62,263 bases of DNA from Gammaproteobacteria bacterium. Lineage in GTDB: Bacteria; Pseudomonadota; Gammaproteobacteria; Pseudomonadales; Pseudohongiellaceae. Below are positions 35,623 to 44,811 of this stretch, piece by piece (positions within the stretch are counted from its first letter, which is position 1; every line of letters starts with the position of its first letter). Both the position numbers and the translations under genes were made by a program. The notes under the pieces are model-generated. The model was not told where the DNA came from. It worked only from the letters and a program-made list of their open reading frames with translations, and did no database searches. The stretch is taken from assembly GCA_947457195.1 (NCBI GenBank), contig CANGUU010000010.1, positions 1 through 62,263 on the forward strand. Direction: 5' to 3'.

Positions 35623-36363
35623 TCAGCGAATGTGCTTGGATGATAGACCCGCGCTTTGCAGCGATTCAATCACCGCAGCCGCCTGCGTGTCCGGCAGCAG
35701 CGACGCGCAGAGATTGAGCGCCTGTGGCAGGGGCTGTGATTCCCGGCGCAGCAGGTCGAGCGCGGGGCCGCCGCCGCGGAGCAGATCCTCGGCTACGGCC
35801 GGGCTCAGCGAACCCACCTGCGGCAGCAAGGCAAAATCAGCGAAGGTCTGCAGCGCCTGCAACAGCTTCGGGCCGACGAACTGCGGGGCGACATGGGTGG
35901 GATCGACGCGGCGCATGAGTGATTCCACGCAGTGCGCCAGGAAGGGCAGTACCGGACAGCCCTGACGGAAGACGGCCACGGCGTTGTGCACGTTGCGGCG
36001 CGCCTGCCAGCGGCCTTCGCGTGCCTGCACCCATACTTCCTGGCCAAAGGCGCAGCTGCCGGCGAAATCCAGGCGCAGCGCAGCGTTGAGCACCAGCGTA
36101 TCGGCATCCAGCCAGATCACCTGCGCATAGCCTTCTCCCAGCGCCTGCCGGGCCAGCAACAAACGGGCAAGATCCGCAGCGATTGGCCGGCGCGCCGGCA
36201 CCTTGGCGAGGTACCAGTCCGGCACCAGGGCAAAGATTTCATCGCCCAGCAGGCGATGCTCGTGACCCTGTGCGGCGGCCCAGCGCACCACGCTGTCCAC
36301 GCACTGCCCCTGCCAGCCCTGGTGCTGGGCGGGACTGCAGGACTGGATGACAAGGCTTTTCAT
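35623..36363 (-). CDS. Glycosyltransferase-like protein (GT-A fold), unknown specificity
   Basis: 246 residues from ATG 36363. It opens KSLVIQSCSPAQH and has QVIWLDADTLVLN, a DxD metal-binding motif at Asp86-Asp88 as in nucleotide-sugar transferases. The remaining sequence is divergent, with a helical C-terminal half. No signal peptide. Weak evidence for donor or acceptor. It is divergent from the SMP-30 gene, with 88 bases between starts. Confidence 0.6.
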   Translation of the reverse strand: MKSLVIQSCSPAQHQGWQGQCVDSVVRWAAAQGHEHRLLGDEIFALVPDWYLAKVPARRPIAADLARLLLARQALGEGYAQVIWLDADTLVLNAALRLDFAGSCAFGQEVWVQAREGRWQARRNVHNAVAVFRQGCPVLPFLAHCVESLMRRVDPTHVAPQFVGPKLLQALQTFADFALLPQVGSLSPAVAEDLLRGGGPALDLLRRESQPLPQALNLCASLLPDTQAAAVIESLQSAGLSSKHIR

Positions 36364-36451
36364 GGACGGCAAAGGTAGCAGAGCGCTGCCACTCTGCGGT
36401 GAAATCGGGCGCAGACCGCGCCGGTCTTTTTCCACCCTTCAGGAGTTTCCC

Positions 36452-37399
36452 ATGCAACGACGATTCGCCACTGCCCTTCTCACCCTCGCCTCCCTCGCGC
36501 TTGCCGGCGGCAGTCTCGCGCAGGCACCCGCGGCTGCCCCTGCCGAACCCAAGCCATTCCAGGCGGGTCGTCCACTCGGCGCTACCAACGAGAAAGGCGA
36601 ATTCCAGGCACTGTCTGCCAACGTGAAGGTGTACGGCAGTTTCCGCTTCTCGGAGAGCTGCACTTTCGATCCACAGCGCAACCTGATCCTGGCGATGAAT
36701 GCCGGCATCGATCAGGCACTGACCCAGAACGACGGCTATGTCTCGCTGATCAACCCCGATGGCAGCGTGCATACCGCCAAGTGGATCGGTGCCACCCGCG
36801 ACGGCCTCACCCTGAATCACCCACGAGGCAGTGCGATCAGCAAGGGTGTGCTCTACACGGTGGACGAAGGCGTACTGCGTTCGTTCGACCTCGCCAGTGG
36901 CCAGCCGCTGAGGGCAGTAGAAGTCCCCGGTAGCACCTTCCTCAACGGGATCGGCGTCACCGCCGACGGTACGGCCTACATCTCCAACACCCGCGCGCCG
37001 GAGCAGATCTTCAAGGTCACGCCGGACGGCAAGACCTCGGTGTTCGTGGCGGGCGCTCCGCTGGCCGCGCCCAATGGCGTGGCAATCGATCGCCAGGGCA
37101 ACGTGGTGGTCGTCAACATCAACAACAATTCGGTGCTGACCTTCGATCCCAGCGGCAAGCTGATCAATACCGAAAACGCGGTAGAGGGCGGCAACGACGG
37201 TCTGGTCATCACCGAAGACGGCACCAAGTATGTGAGCAGCGTGCGCTTCGGCAGCGTGTCGAAGATCGTGCCCGGCAAGCCGGCGGAGGTCATTGCCACA
37301 GGGATCCCGAGTGCAGCCTCGATGTGTTACGACTCGGTGCAGAAGCAACTGGTGATTCCGATGAATCCAAATGATTCGCTGGCTTTCATCCGGTTGTGA
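36452..37399 (+). CDS. Exported SMP-30/gluconolactonase-like beta-propeller
   Basis: 315 residues. ATG 36452 follows caggag by six bases. A signal peptide ends ASLALAGGSLAQA. Blade repeats are visible: SFRFSESCTFDPQRN, GDGLTLNHPRG-like, LNGIGVTADGTAYISNT, PNGVAIDRQGNVVVVNINNN and GLVITEDGTKYVSSV, the SMP-30/NHL pattern with the conserved N-G-x-x-x-x/D-x-G metal-site turns. Family enzymes hydrolyse sugar lactones. Substrate unknown. It stands alone; its downstream gap to 37674 carries a 10-base inverted repeat. Confidence 0.8.
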   Translation: MQRRFATALLTLASLALAGGSLAQAPAAAPAEPKPFQAGRPLGATNEKGEFQALSANVKVYGSFRFSESCTFDPQRNLILAMNAGIDQALTQNDGYVSLINPDGSVHTAKWIGATRDGLTLNHPRGSAISKGVLYTVDEGVLRSFDLASGQPLRAVEVPGSTFLNGIGVTADGTAYISNTRAPEQIFKVTPDGKTSVFVAGAPLAAPNGVAIDRQGNVVVVNINNNSVLTFDPSGKLINTENAVEGGNDGLVITEDGTKYVSSVRFGSVSKIVPGKPAEVIATGIPSAASMCYDSVQKQLVIPMNPNDSLAFIRL

Positions 37400-37674
37400 G
37401 CGTGGGTCGGGGTGAATGGGGACGGCTGGTTTTGCGGAGGCGAAGTCACTGGAGAGAGCGGGCAGGCCGGTCACTTGCGCTCCTCGCAGGCTGACTCTGC
37501 GGTGACTTCGCTGGTGGGCTATGCGCCGCACGCGGGAAAGATTTTCCGGGGTCGGGCTGCCGCTGGCCGCGGCGAGCGGGTCACGCCAAGGGCGAGCGAA
37601 AGCGAGAACTGCGTGAACCCGGGAGCAAAAGCGGCCAACGGCAGCCTGATTCCGGCAAACCGGTCAGCAAACCG

Positions 37675-40600
37675 CTACGGGGCAGCGGCCGCCGACTCGC
37701 GGTCGGGAGCGACAGGCTCCGCGCGCAGGGTATCGCCGAGCACCAGGTAGAGGCAGGGCAGCACGAACAGCGTGAACAGGGACCCCACCAGCATGCCAGC
37801 CACCAGAATGATCCCGATGCTGTTGCGGGCCTCGGCACCCGCACCACTGACCAGCACCAACGGAAAGTGCCCGACCACGGTCGCAAAAGTGGTCATGAGA
37901 ATGGGGCGCAGACGGACCTGAGCCGCCGTGCGTATGGCCTCCCGCTTGGCTATACCCTGGTGCTGCAACTGATTGGCGAATTCCGTGACGAGGATGGCGT
38001 TCTTGGCAACGAGACCGACGAGCGTCACCAGCCCGATCTGCGCGTAGATGTTGAGCGTGGTGAAGCCGAGAAAGCCGAACAGCAGCGCTGCGCTCAGTGC
38101 CAGCGGTACCGAACCCAGCAGCACGACCAGCGGCGAGCGGAAGCTGTTGAACTGCACGGCCAGCAGCAGATACACCACCAGCAGCGAAAGCCCGAGCACG
38201 GTCGTGAGGCTGTTGCCCTCCTTGCGCAGGCTGCGCGAAATACCGGCATGGTCGAGGGTGTAGTGGCTCGGCAGGATACTGGCGGCCGCTTCCTCCAGTG
38301 CTGCCAGTGCCGCTTCCGTGGTGCTGCCGCCGGTGATACCACCGAAGATGCGGAAGGCACGCTGCTGATTGAATTTGCCCAGCGCCTGGGGACCGTTGAC
38401 ACGCTCGAGTGTCGCGATACTGCGCACCGGCACCAGTTCACCGCTCGGGGCCGTGAGTTGCAGATCGAGCAGTACGCGGGGATCGTGGCGCGCGAAGTTT
38501 TCCACCATGGGAATCACGCGATACGACTTGCCGCTGGCGTTGAAGCGGTTGATGTCGCGCTCGGACGTGAGACCGGCGATCTGCTGGCTGACCTGGCGAA
38601 CGCTCATGCCGAGATCAGCGAGCCGGTCGCGGTCAAAATCGAGGCGTACCTGCGGCTGGTCGATCTTGAGGTCGGTATCGGCAAAGATGAAGTTGCCGCT
38701 GGCAAAGGCGGCACCGATCAGCTGGCCGGTATAGCGCGCCATCTCCTCGTAGCTGTCGGCGCTCTGCACCACGAGTTCCACATCGTACTGGCCGGCAGTG
38801 GGCAGGGCCGCCGGCAGGATGGGTTGCAACTGCAGGCCACCGACCTGCGACAGCAGGCCGAACACCTGGTCACGCAGCGCCGGCACCTCGAAGTCCCGCT
38901 CGGCATAGTCGACGAACTCGAAACCACCAAAGCCCCCACTCGGGGCCAGTACCTGCCAACTGTAGTCATAGCCGGGTAGCGTGCGCGCCAGATCGATCAC
39001 CTGGCGCATGTAGCGCTCGGTGTATTGCACGCGAGCGTCCGGTGGCCCGGAGATCACGACCTGGATGCCGCCTTCGTCTTCGATCGGAGCCAGTTCCTTG
39101 GCGGAGAACAGGTAGAAAGGCACCACCAAGAGCGCAAAGAAGGCGCCCATGAAGAGCGTCTGGTTACGCCAGCCCAGCACCCCGTCGAGACGCCGCGCAT
39201 AGGCGGCGCGGATGGCATCGAAACAGCGGTTAACCAGCAACGTACCCTTTGCTTCCCGGCCGAGCTCGGCATTGACGTACGCACTCATGACCGGCGACAG
39301 CGTCAGCGCCACCACCCCGGAAATGAGCACAGCGACCGCGAGGGTGAAAGTGAACTCGCGGAACAGCGCACCGGTGAGACCGCTGACGAAACCGATGGGG
39401 GCGTATACCGCAGCGAGCGTAAGTGTCATGGCAATGATCGGCGCCGTCAGTTCGCGCGAACTGGCCAGCGCCGCGGCGCTGCGTGACTTGCCCTCGCGCA
39501 GATGACGGGCCACGTTTTCCACGACCACAATGGCATCGTCGACCACTAACCCGACGCACAGCACTACGGCGAGGATGGTGAGCAGATTGAGCGTGAACCC
39601 CATCATGTGGATGGCAGCGATGGTGCCGAGAATGGAGATGGGAATGGTCACCAGTGGCACCAGTGCCGTGCGCAGCGAACCCATCATCAGCACCACCACC
39701 AAACCGACCAGGGCGATGGTTTCCACCAAGGTGGTGACGATTTCACCGATGGCCTTGCGCATGTAGACGGTAGCGTCGTAGGCGATGTTGACGCGCATAC
39801 CACGCGGCAGGCCGGCATTGATTTTCTCGAGCCTGTCGTAGACCTGGTCCCCTACGGCGATGGCATTGGCGCCCGGCAAGGTCCAGACCGACAGGAAAAT
39901 TGTCGGCGTCTGATCCTTGCGTACCAGGTCGTCGCCGCGGTCTTCGCCGAGTTCGATGCGGGCGACGTCGCGCAGGCGCACGAGTGTACCGGCCTCGTTG
40001 CGCACCACGAGTTGCTCGAAGTCTGCCACGGTCTGCAGCGTGGCGGAGCTCAGCAGGTTGATCTGCTGGGAGGCGCTCTGCGTGCGCCCGATGGCCGCGA
40101 GCACGTTATTGCTGCGCAGGGCCTCCACGACGGTGTCGGCACCGATGCCGATGCTGGCCATGCGGGCGGGGTCGAGCCAGACCCGCATGGCCGGGTCGCG
40201 CCCGCCCTCGAAGCCGATGCGCTGCACCCCGTCGATGGCTGCCAGCAGGGGCTGCACATTGCGCGCCATGTAATCGGTAAGCTCGGAGCGAGACAGGCCA
40301 CCACTGTCGACGTCGAGATAGAACAGCGCATTGGCCTGGTCCGTGCGCAGCACCTCGACGGCAGGGTCGAGTGCTTCATCCGGCAGTTCGAAACGGATCT
40401 GGTTCAGGCGCGACGTAAGCTCCGCCAGCGCCTCGCTGCTGTTGACGTTGAGCTCCAGCCAGGCAGTGACAGTGCTGCTGCCAGCGGTGGTGGATGAATC
40501 GACATAGTCGACGCCGGGCACCGTCATGGCCACCCGCTCCACGGGATCGGTGATGAAGCCCTGCACCACGTCGGCCGAGGCGCCGGGATAGGCCGTGCGC

Positions 40601-40737
40601 ACGACCAGACTGGCGCTCTCCACGCGCGGGAACTGGATGACAGGAATCCGGAAGGCAGCAAACAGGCCCGCCAGCAGCAGAGCCAGCGACAAGACGACGG
40701 CGATGACGGGGCGCTTGACGAAGATCTGCAGGCCCAT
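37675..40737 (-). CDS. RND-family efflux transporter, inner-membrane pump subunit
   Basis: 1020 residues, full length for an HAE1-type RND pump. It has 12 transmembrane helices and two large periplasmic loops. The proton-relay Asp pair sits in VVDDAIVVVENV (TM4), and the N-terminus IFVKRPVIAVVLSLALLLAGLF is typical. The membrane-fusion protein gene stops one base before this start, so the pair is an operon. The outer-membrane channel gene is absent, so an elsewhere-encoded TolC partner is expected. Drug or solvent efflux is the family role. Confidence 0.95.
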   Translation of the reverse strand: MGLQIFVKRPVIAVVLSLALLLAGLFAAFRIPVIQFPRVESASLVVRTAYPGASADVVQGFITDPVERVAMTVPGVDYVDSSTTAGSSTVTAWLELNVNSSEALAELTSRLNQIRFELPDEALDPAVEVLRTDQANALFYLDVDSGGLSRSELTDYMARNVQPLLAAIDGVQRIGFEGGRDPAMRVWLDPARMASIGIGADTVVEALRSNNVLAAIGRTQSASQQINLLSSATLQTVADFEQLVVRNEAGTLVRLRDVARIELGEDRGDDLVRKDQTPTIFLSVWTLPGANAIAVGDQVYDRLEKINAGLPRGMRVNIAYDATVYMRKAIGEIVTTLVETIALVGLVVVLMMGSLRTALVPLVTIPISILGTIAAIHMMGFTLNLLTILAVVLCVGLVVDDAIVVVENVARHLREGKSRSAAALASSRELTAPIIAMTLTLAAVYAPIGFVSGLTGALFREFTFTLAVAVLISGVVALTLSPVMSAYVNAELGREAKGTLLVNRCFDAIRAAYARRLDGVLGWRNQTLFMGAFFALLVVPFYLFSAKELAPIEDEGGIQVVISGPPDARVQYTERYMRQVIDLARTLPGYDYSWQVLAPSGGFGGFEFVDYAERDFEVPALRDQVFGLLSQVGGLQLQPILPAALPTAGQYDVELVVQSADSYEEMARYTGQLIGAAFASGNFIFADTDLKIDQPQVRLDFDRDRLADLGMSVRQVSQQIAGLTSERDINRFNASGKSYRVIPMVENFARHDPRVLLDLQLTAPSGELVPVRSIATLERVNGPQALGKFNQQRAFRIFGGITGGSTTEAALAALEEAAASILPSHYTLDHAGISRSLRKEGNSLTTVLGLSLLVVYLLLAVQFNSFRSPLVVLLGSVPLALSAALLFGFLGFTTLNIYAQIGLVTLVGLVAKNAILVTEFANQLQHQGIAKREAIRTAAQVRLRPILMTTFATVVGHFPLVLVSGAGAEARNSIGIILVAGMLVGSLFTLFVLPCLYLVLGDTLRAEPVAPDRESAAAAP

Positions 40738-40738
40738 C

Positions 40739-41875
40739 TCACTCGGCTCCGGTTTCGCGGGTCTGACCGGGGGCCGCCGTGGTCTTCACCAGCAGGCCGG
40801 GCGACAGCTTGAAGGCGCCGGCGGCTGCAATCAGCTGGTCAGCGCTGAGCGAATCCACGAAGGTCTGTTCGCCCTGCTGGCCGAAACTGGCAACGGACTG
40901 ACGGCGTGCCCGGTAACCCTGGCCGCCGCTGTCCCGTTCCAGCAGCCAGACGAATTCCCCCGCGATGTCACTCTGCAGTGCCAGCGACGGCACCGCCAGC
41001 AGCGGGGTGGCCAGCCCGAGCGGGATATCGACCGACACCGACATGTTGTCGAGCAGGCGATCGCTGCCTTCCCTCACCACGGCGCGGTAGCGGCGGCTGC
41101 GTGAGGCGGCATCGATGGAGGCATCGCCGGCAATCACCTCGGCCGCCAGCAGCGCCTCGCCGTCCAGGCCGGCCGAGCGCACGATGCGCAGGGACACGCG
41201 GTGTCCGGGCGCCAGTTCGCCATAGAACTGCGGCACCGCGAAGTCGACCCACATTTCGCCGCGGTCGCCCACCACGGTCGTGATGACGCTGTTGTTGTCG
41301 AGGTACTGACCGACCTCGAAGCGGTGGATGCCGATGACGCCATCGAACGGCGCACGGATGGTGCGGCGACTGATCACACTCTGGATCCCCGCGATCTCGG
41401 CTTCGACGACAGCCACCTCGGCGCGGGAGCGATCCACCTTGTCTGCGCTGACGAAACTGGATTCCTGCAGGTCGAGGTCGCGCTTGAGCACGGCGGAGGC
41501 CAGGGCGAGCCGGGCCTGTGCCGCAGCCAGACTGGCGCTTTGCTCACTGATGTCGAGTTGCAGCAGCACCTGCCCGCGGGACACGCGTGCCCCGGCACGC
41601 GCACCAACGTCCGTGATGTAGCCAGCCATTTCGCTGCGCAGGGTGACCTGCAGCGGCGCCACCACCACGCCGAGCGCCTCCAGCCGCGGCTGGAAGTCGG
41701 TGGGCACGGGCGTCGCGGTTTCGACAGTTTCCGAGTACTCGGGCTGAGCCGCCACGGCGGCCAGCACGCCCTGGATCTCGCTGAACTTCAGGTAGCCGAG
41801 CAGCGCCGCCACCAGCAGGCAGGCAAACACCGTAGCGAGCCAGCGGGACACGACGACCAGAACGGGGAGGCGCAT
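40739..41875 (-). CDS. RND efflux membrane-fusion (periplasmic adaptor) protein
   Basis: 378 residues from ATG 41875. An N-terminal membrane anchor (WLATVFACLLVAALLGYL) is followed by the barrel-sandwich hybrid half (VTLRSEMAGYITDVGARAG), a coiled-coil hairpin (EQSASLAAAQARLALASAVLKRD), and the second half with RTIRAPFDGVIGIHRFEVGQYL. It bridges the pump and an outer-membrane channel. It lies one base upstream of the pump gene. Confidence 0.93.
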   Translation of the reverse strand: MRLPVLVVVSRWLATVFACLLVAALLGYLKFSEIQGVLAAVAAQPEYSETVETATPVPTDFQPRLEALGVVVAPLQVTLRSEMAGYITDVGARAGARVSRGQVLLQLDISEQSASLAAAQARLALASAVLKRDLDLQESSFVSADKVDRSRAEVAVVEAEIAGIQSVISRRTIRAPFDGVIGIHRFEVGQYLDNNSVITTVVGDRGEMWVDFAVPQFYGELAPGHRVSLRIVRSAGLDGEALLAAEVIAGDASIDAASRSRRYRAVVREGSDRLLDNMSVSVDIPLGLATPLLAVPSLALQSDIAGEFVWLLERDSGGQGYRARRQSVASFGQQGEQTFVDSLSADQLIAAAGAFKLSPGLLVKTTAAPGQTRETGAE

Positions 41876-42012
41876 GAACACTCCATGGGGCAGACCGGAA
41901 CAGGCGCGCAGTGTAAAGCAATGGCCTGCGCAGGGAAGGCCAAACCTGTCACCTACCCACCACACCCGCCACCTGCCTGGCAGGCCGGCGCCAAGGATCG
42001 CGGAAAAGGAAC

Positions 42013-42036
42013 GGGGCGCAGGGGATCCTGCGCCCC
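42013..42036 (-). terminator. Strong hairpin terminator after the second TonB-dependent receptor
   Basis: A perfect 10-base inverted repeat, ggggcgcagg / cctgcgcccc with a four-base loop. On the minus strand it follows the receptor stop at 42059 by about 20 bases and is succeeded by the T-rich gttccttttcc. It therefore ends transcription of the receptor gene. Confidence 0.75.
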
Positions 42037-42058
42037 TTCCCCAGGGGGCGCAACGCGG

Positions 42059-44581
42059 TTAGAACACCAGTTGCAGGCTGGTGCTTACGGTGCGAGGTGC
42101 ACCGAGGGACACGTTAGGCGTAGAGGGCGAGAAGCCCGGCAAGGCCACGGCACCGACGGTGGAACTGATGTTGGCGAAGAACTCCTCGTCGAACAGGTTG
42201 TAGACGTTGAACTGCCAGCGCAGATCGCCCACGCCATCCAGTTCGAACTGGTAGCTGGCATTCAGGTGGAACAGCACGTAGTCGGGCACCGAGGCATCGT
42301 TGAGGTCGGTGGTATAGCGCTCGTCGACGTACTTGCCCTCGAGTCCGACATCGAAGCCGGCAAACGACGTATCCAGCCGCAGACCATAGCTCCACTCCGG
42401 CGTCTCCACGATTTGCTTGCCGCTGGTCGGCACGGTGGTGGTCGCGCTGATACGCAGGTCGCTCTGCAGTTCGCTGTCGTTGTAGGACGCCATCAGGCTC
42501 ATGGTTGCCCAGTCGGCCAGCCGGAAGCCAAACTGGCCATCCAGTCCGGAGAGATCGACATCACCGACGTTGCGGTCGACCGAGAAGCCCAGTTCTTCGT
42601 CGAAGGCCGAGACGATACGGTCGGTGTAACTGGTGTTCCACCATACAACGGAGGCCAGCAGGTCGCCCGTGTTCAGGCGCCAGCCCAGGTCAAAGGAGTC
42701 GGTGGTCTCAGGTACCGGATTGGTACGGGCCAGCGTGCCGTCGGCGAGCAGACGCGCGCCGTACAGATTGTCGGTTCGCGGGGCCGACAGACCACCGGCA
42801 TATGAGGCGTACACCGTATTGGTATCGTTCAACTCGTAGGTCACACCAACGTTGGGCAGGACGTCGTCGAATTCCACCGTCGCCGAAAACGGCTTGAGAT
42901 ATTCGGTGCTGCCCAGGCGTATGTTGCCATTCGGCAGTGTCGCGGTAGGCGCCTGGGTAGTGCAGAGCACGTTGGCCGATCCATTCTGGGTGAAGCAGTA
43001 CTGGTTCAGTTCTCGACGGAAGCGGGGAATACGCAGGCCTAGCTCCGTCTTGAGCGCAGCGCTCACGCTCCACCGGTACTCGATGGAGTACTGGTTCAGT
43101 TCAGCCACCGAAAAACGATCGCGACTGCGCATGATGCTGCCATCCGCCGTCACCACTGGCCGGCCTTTTTTGCCTCCAAACACATTTTCCGGGTTGCCGC
43201 TGGCGTCGAGGTAGCCGAATTCGCCGGTCTGCCGGTGCTTGCCGTAATCGTAGGCGTAGGCAAAGCGCAGTGTCTGCGTTTCGCTGATGTCCCAGATGAG
43301 GGACGCGTTGAGGCCCAGTCGATTGGTGTTGGTGGTGTTCGGCGAGTAGAAGCGCACGGAATCGAGTATGTCGCCGTCACCATTGAGATCGAAGCCAGCC
43401 AGCGTGCTGGCACCGACCACGCGTCGATCGCTGGACGTTCCCGGGGACTCGTTGGCCACCGTCGTGCCACCGCCGTTGGCCAACACGTACTGGTAGGACG
43501 GGTCTACGGTGAGTCGCAGGTTGTCGCGGAGATTCCACAGGGAATTGAAGCGGATATTGCCGGTGTCGGAAGGATTGATCCGCAGGCCGTAGTAGTTGGT
43601 GCAGGAGGCCGGATTGGTGGTGTTGTCGGCAGCGGGCAGAGAGGGCGTGGAGGGGACCAGCGTGGCATTGTCATCATCGCGCAAGCCGCCGCGGGCCGCA
43701 GCCCGTGTACAGGTGGCCAGATTGTCGTAGTTGCGACCGAACAGGTCCCAGTTGGCGACGGTGGTGTTGCGGTAGAAATTGTTGCGATTGCGGTTGTAGT
43801 GCAGCGCCGCCGATATGAAATTGCCGTTGTCCAGCGCCTGATAGACCTTGGCGTTGAACTGACGCTTGTAGATCTCCCCGGGGCCCTTGAATTTGTCATT
43901 CTTGGCGAGCGAGCCGGCCACCCAGGCCCGGGTGCTCCACGGACCAAAGGAACCCGTCTCCCCCATCACGAACAGCCGGTTGTAGCTGTCCTCCCCGGTC
44001 GTGAGGCTGACCCTCCCTCCCGCCATTTCCCGAGGGGTTCGCGTGCGGTTGTTGATCGTGCCACCGATGGCGGAGGCCGTGGGGCTGTCCACGTCGGTGG
44101 TGCCCTGGTTGACATCCACTTGCTGGATCAACTCGGCATCGATCATCTGATTGGTGTAGGAAGCATAGTTGCCCGTATCGTTGAGCGGGATGCCGTCGAA
44201 GGTCAGGGAGACACGCGAACCATCGAAGCCACGCAACCGGATGTTGCCGCCCGAACTGCCATAGGCATCGCTGTTGGTGAAGTTGAGACCCGGCACCTGG
44301 TTGAGCGCATCCAGGAATGTCTGACCGGCACTGGCTTTGAGCAGGTCATCGCCAGTGACCGACACGCGTGACTTGGCGGCCGTCTGGGCCGTCATGCCGC
44401 CGAGATTCAGCACGCCTCGACCGGTCACCACCAATTCCTCCACACCCTCCGCCGAGAGCGTGCCGGTGGACTGCGCCAGGGTGAGGGGAGTTGCCAGAGC
44501 AGCCAGCCAGATCGCCCTCGCGAGCTGTGCGGCACGGCGCGGATGACGGCGGCAGGAAACAGAACGGGCATCGAAATACAT
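42059..44581 (-). CDS. TonB-dependent outer-membrane receptor
   Basis: 840 residues. ATG 44581 follows ggaga. A signal peptide ends PLTLAQS. The TonB box is VEELVVTG, then the plug with TFLDALNQVPGLNFTNSDAYGSSGGNIRLRGFDGSR, and a barrel to the C-terminal LQLVF. The plug LRGFDGSRVSLTFDGIPLNDTGN resembles receptors for ferric or aromatic/sugar ligands; the ligand is not predicted. It is transcribed divergently from the FAD monooxygenase across a 230-base gap, so a shared regulator and a link to that enzyme's substrate are possible. A strong terminator follows. Confidence 0.92.
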   Translation of the reverse strand: MYFDARSVSCRRHPRRAAQLARAIWLAALATPLTLAQSTGTLSAEGVEELVVTGRGVLNLGGMTAQTAAKSRVSVTGDDLLKASAGQTFLDALNQVPGLNFTNSDAYGSSGGNIRLRGFDGSRVSLTFDGIPLNDTGNYASYTNQMIDAELIQQVDVNQGTTDVDSPTASAIGGTINNRTRTPREMAGGRVSLTTGEDSYNRLFVMGETGSFGPWSTRAWVAGSLAKNDKFKGPGEIYKRQFNAKVYQALDNGNFISAALHYNRNRNNFYRNTTVANWDLFGRNYDNLATCTRAAARGGLRDDDNATLVPSTPSLPAADNTTNPASCTNYYGLRINPSDTGNIRFNSLWNLRDNLRLTVDPSYQYVLANGGGTTVANESPGTSSDRRVVGASTLAGFDLNGDGDILDSVRFYSPNTTNTNRLGLNASLIWDISETQTLRFAYAYDYGKHRQTGEFGYLDASGNPENVFGGKKGRPVVTADGSIMRSRDRFSVAELNQYSIEYRWSVSAALKTELGLRIPRFRRELNQYCFTQNGSANVLCTTQAPTATLPNGNIRLGSTEYLKPFSATVEFDDVLPNVGVTYELNDTNTVYASYAGGLSAPRTDNLYGARLLADGTLARTNPVPETTDSFDLGWRLNTGDLLASVVWWNTSYTDRIVSAFDEELGFSVDRNVGDVDLSGLDGQFGFRLADWATMSLMASYNDSELQSDLRISATTTVPTSGKQIVETPEWSYGLRLDTSFAGFDVGLEGKYVDERYTTDLNDASVPDYVLFHLNASYQFELDGVGDLRWQFNVYNLFDEEFFANISSTVGAVALPGFSPSTPNVSLGAPRTVSTSLQLVF

Positions 44582-44710
44582 GAAGAATCTCCAAAGTCTC
44601 CAAATCAGGAATCACGCGGGCGGAACGCTAGCAGGCGCAGATGAAGTGACGGTTAGCAAATGCCGTTCGGTCTGTCAGTTTTTTGCAAACGGTGGCAGGC
44701 GTGACTTCTG

Positions 44711-44724
44711 TTCGATTTTTCGAA
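44711..44724. repeat. Short palindrome in the divergent promoter region
   Basis: ttcga-tttt-tcgaa is a perfect 5-base inverted repeat with a four-base spacer, in the 230-base gap between the TonB-dependent receptor and the FAD monooxygenase. It could be a regulator half-site pair. It is short and could occur by chance. Nothing else stands out in this gap. Confidence 0.3.
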
Positions 44725-44811
44725 TCCATCCTTGCTCCGGCCTCGGCGACAGCACACCTCTGGCGTATCATGCGCCGCCCGATCAGCTAACTAACGTGCG
44801 AAGGAAACGCA

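Noticed and set aside
37867-38979. 370-residue open frame on the plus strand
   Set aside because: Antisense to the RND pump gene; composition only reflects the opposite strand.
41201-42805. 534-residue open frame on the plus strand
   Set aside because: Runs across the MFP gene, the terminator and the TonB receptor in antisense; has no domain.
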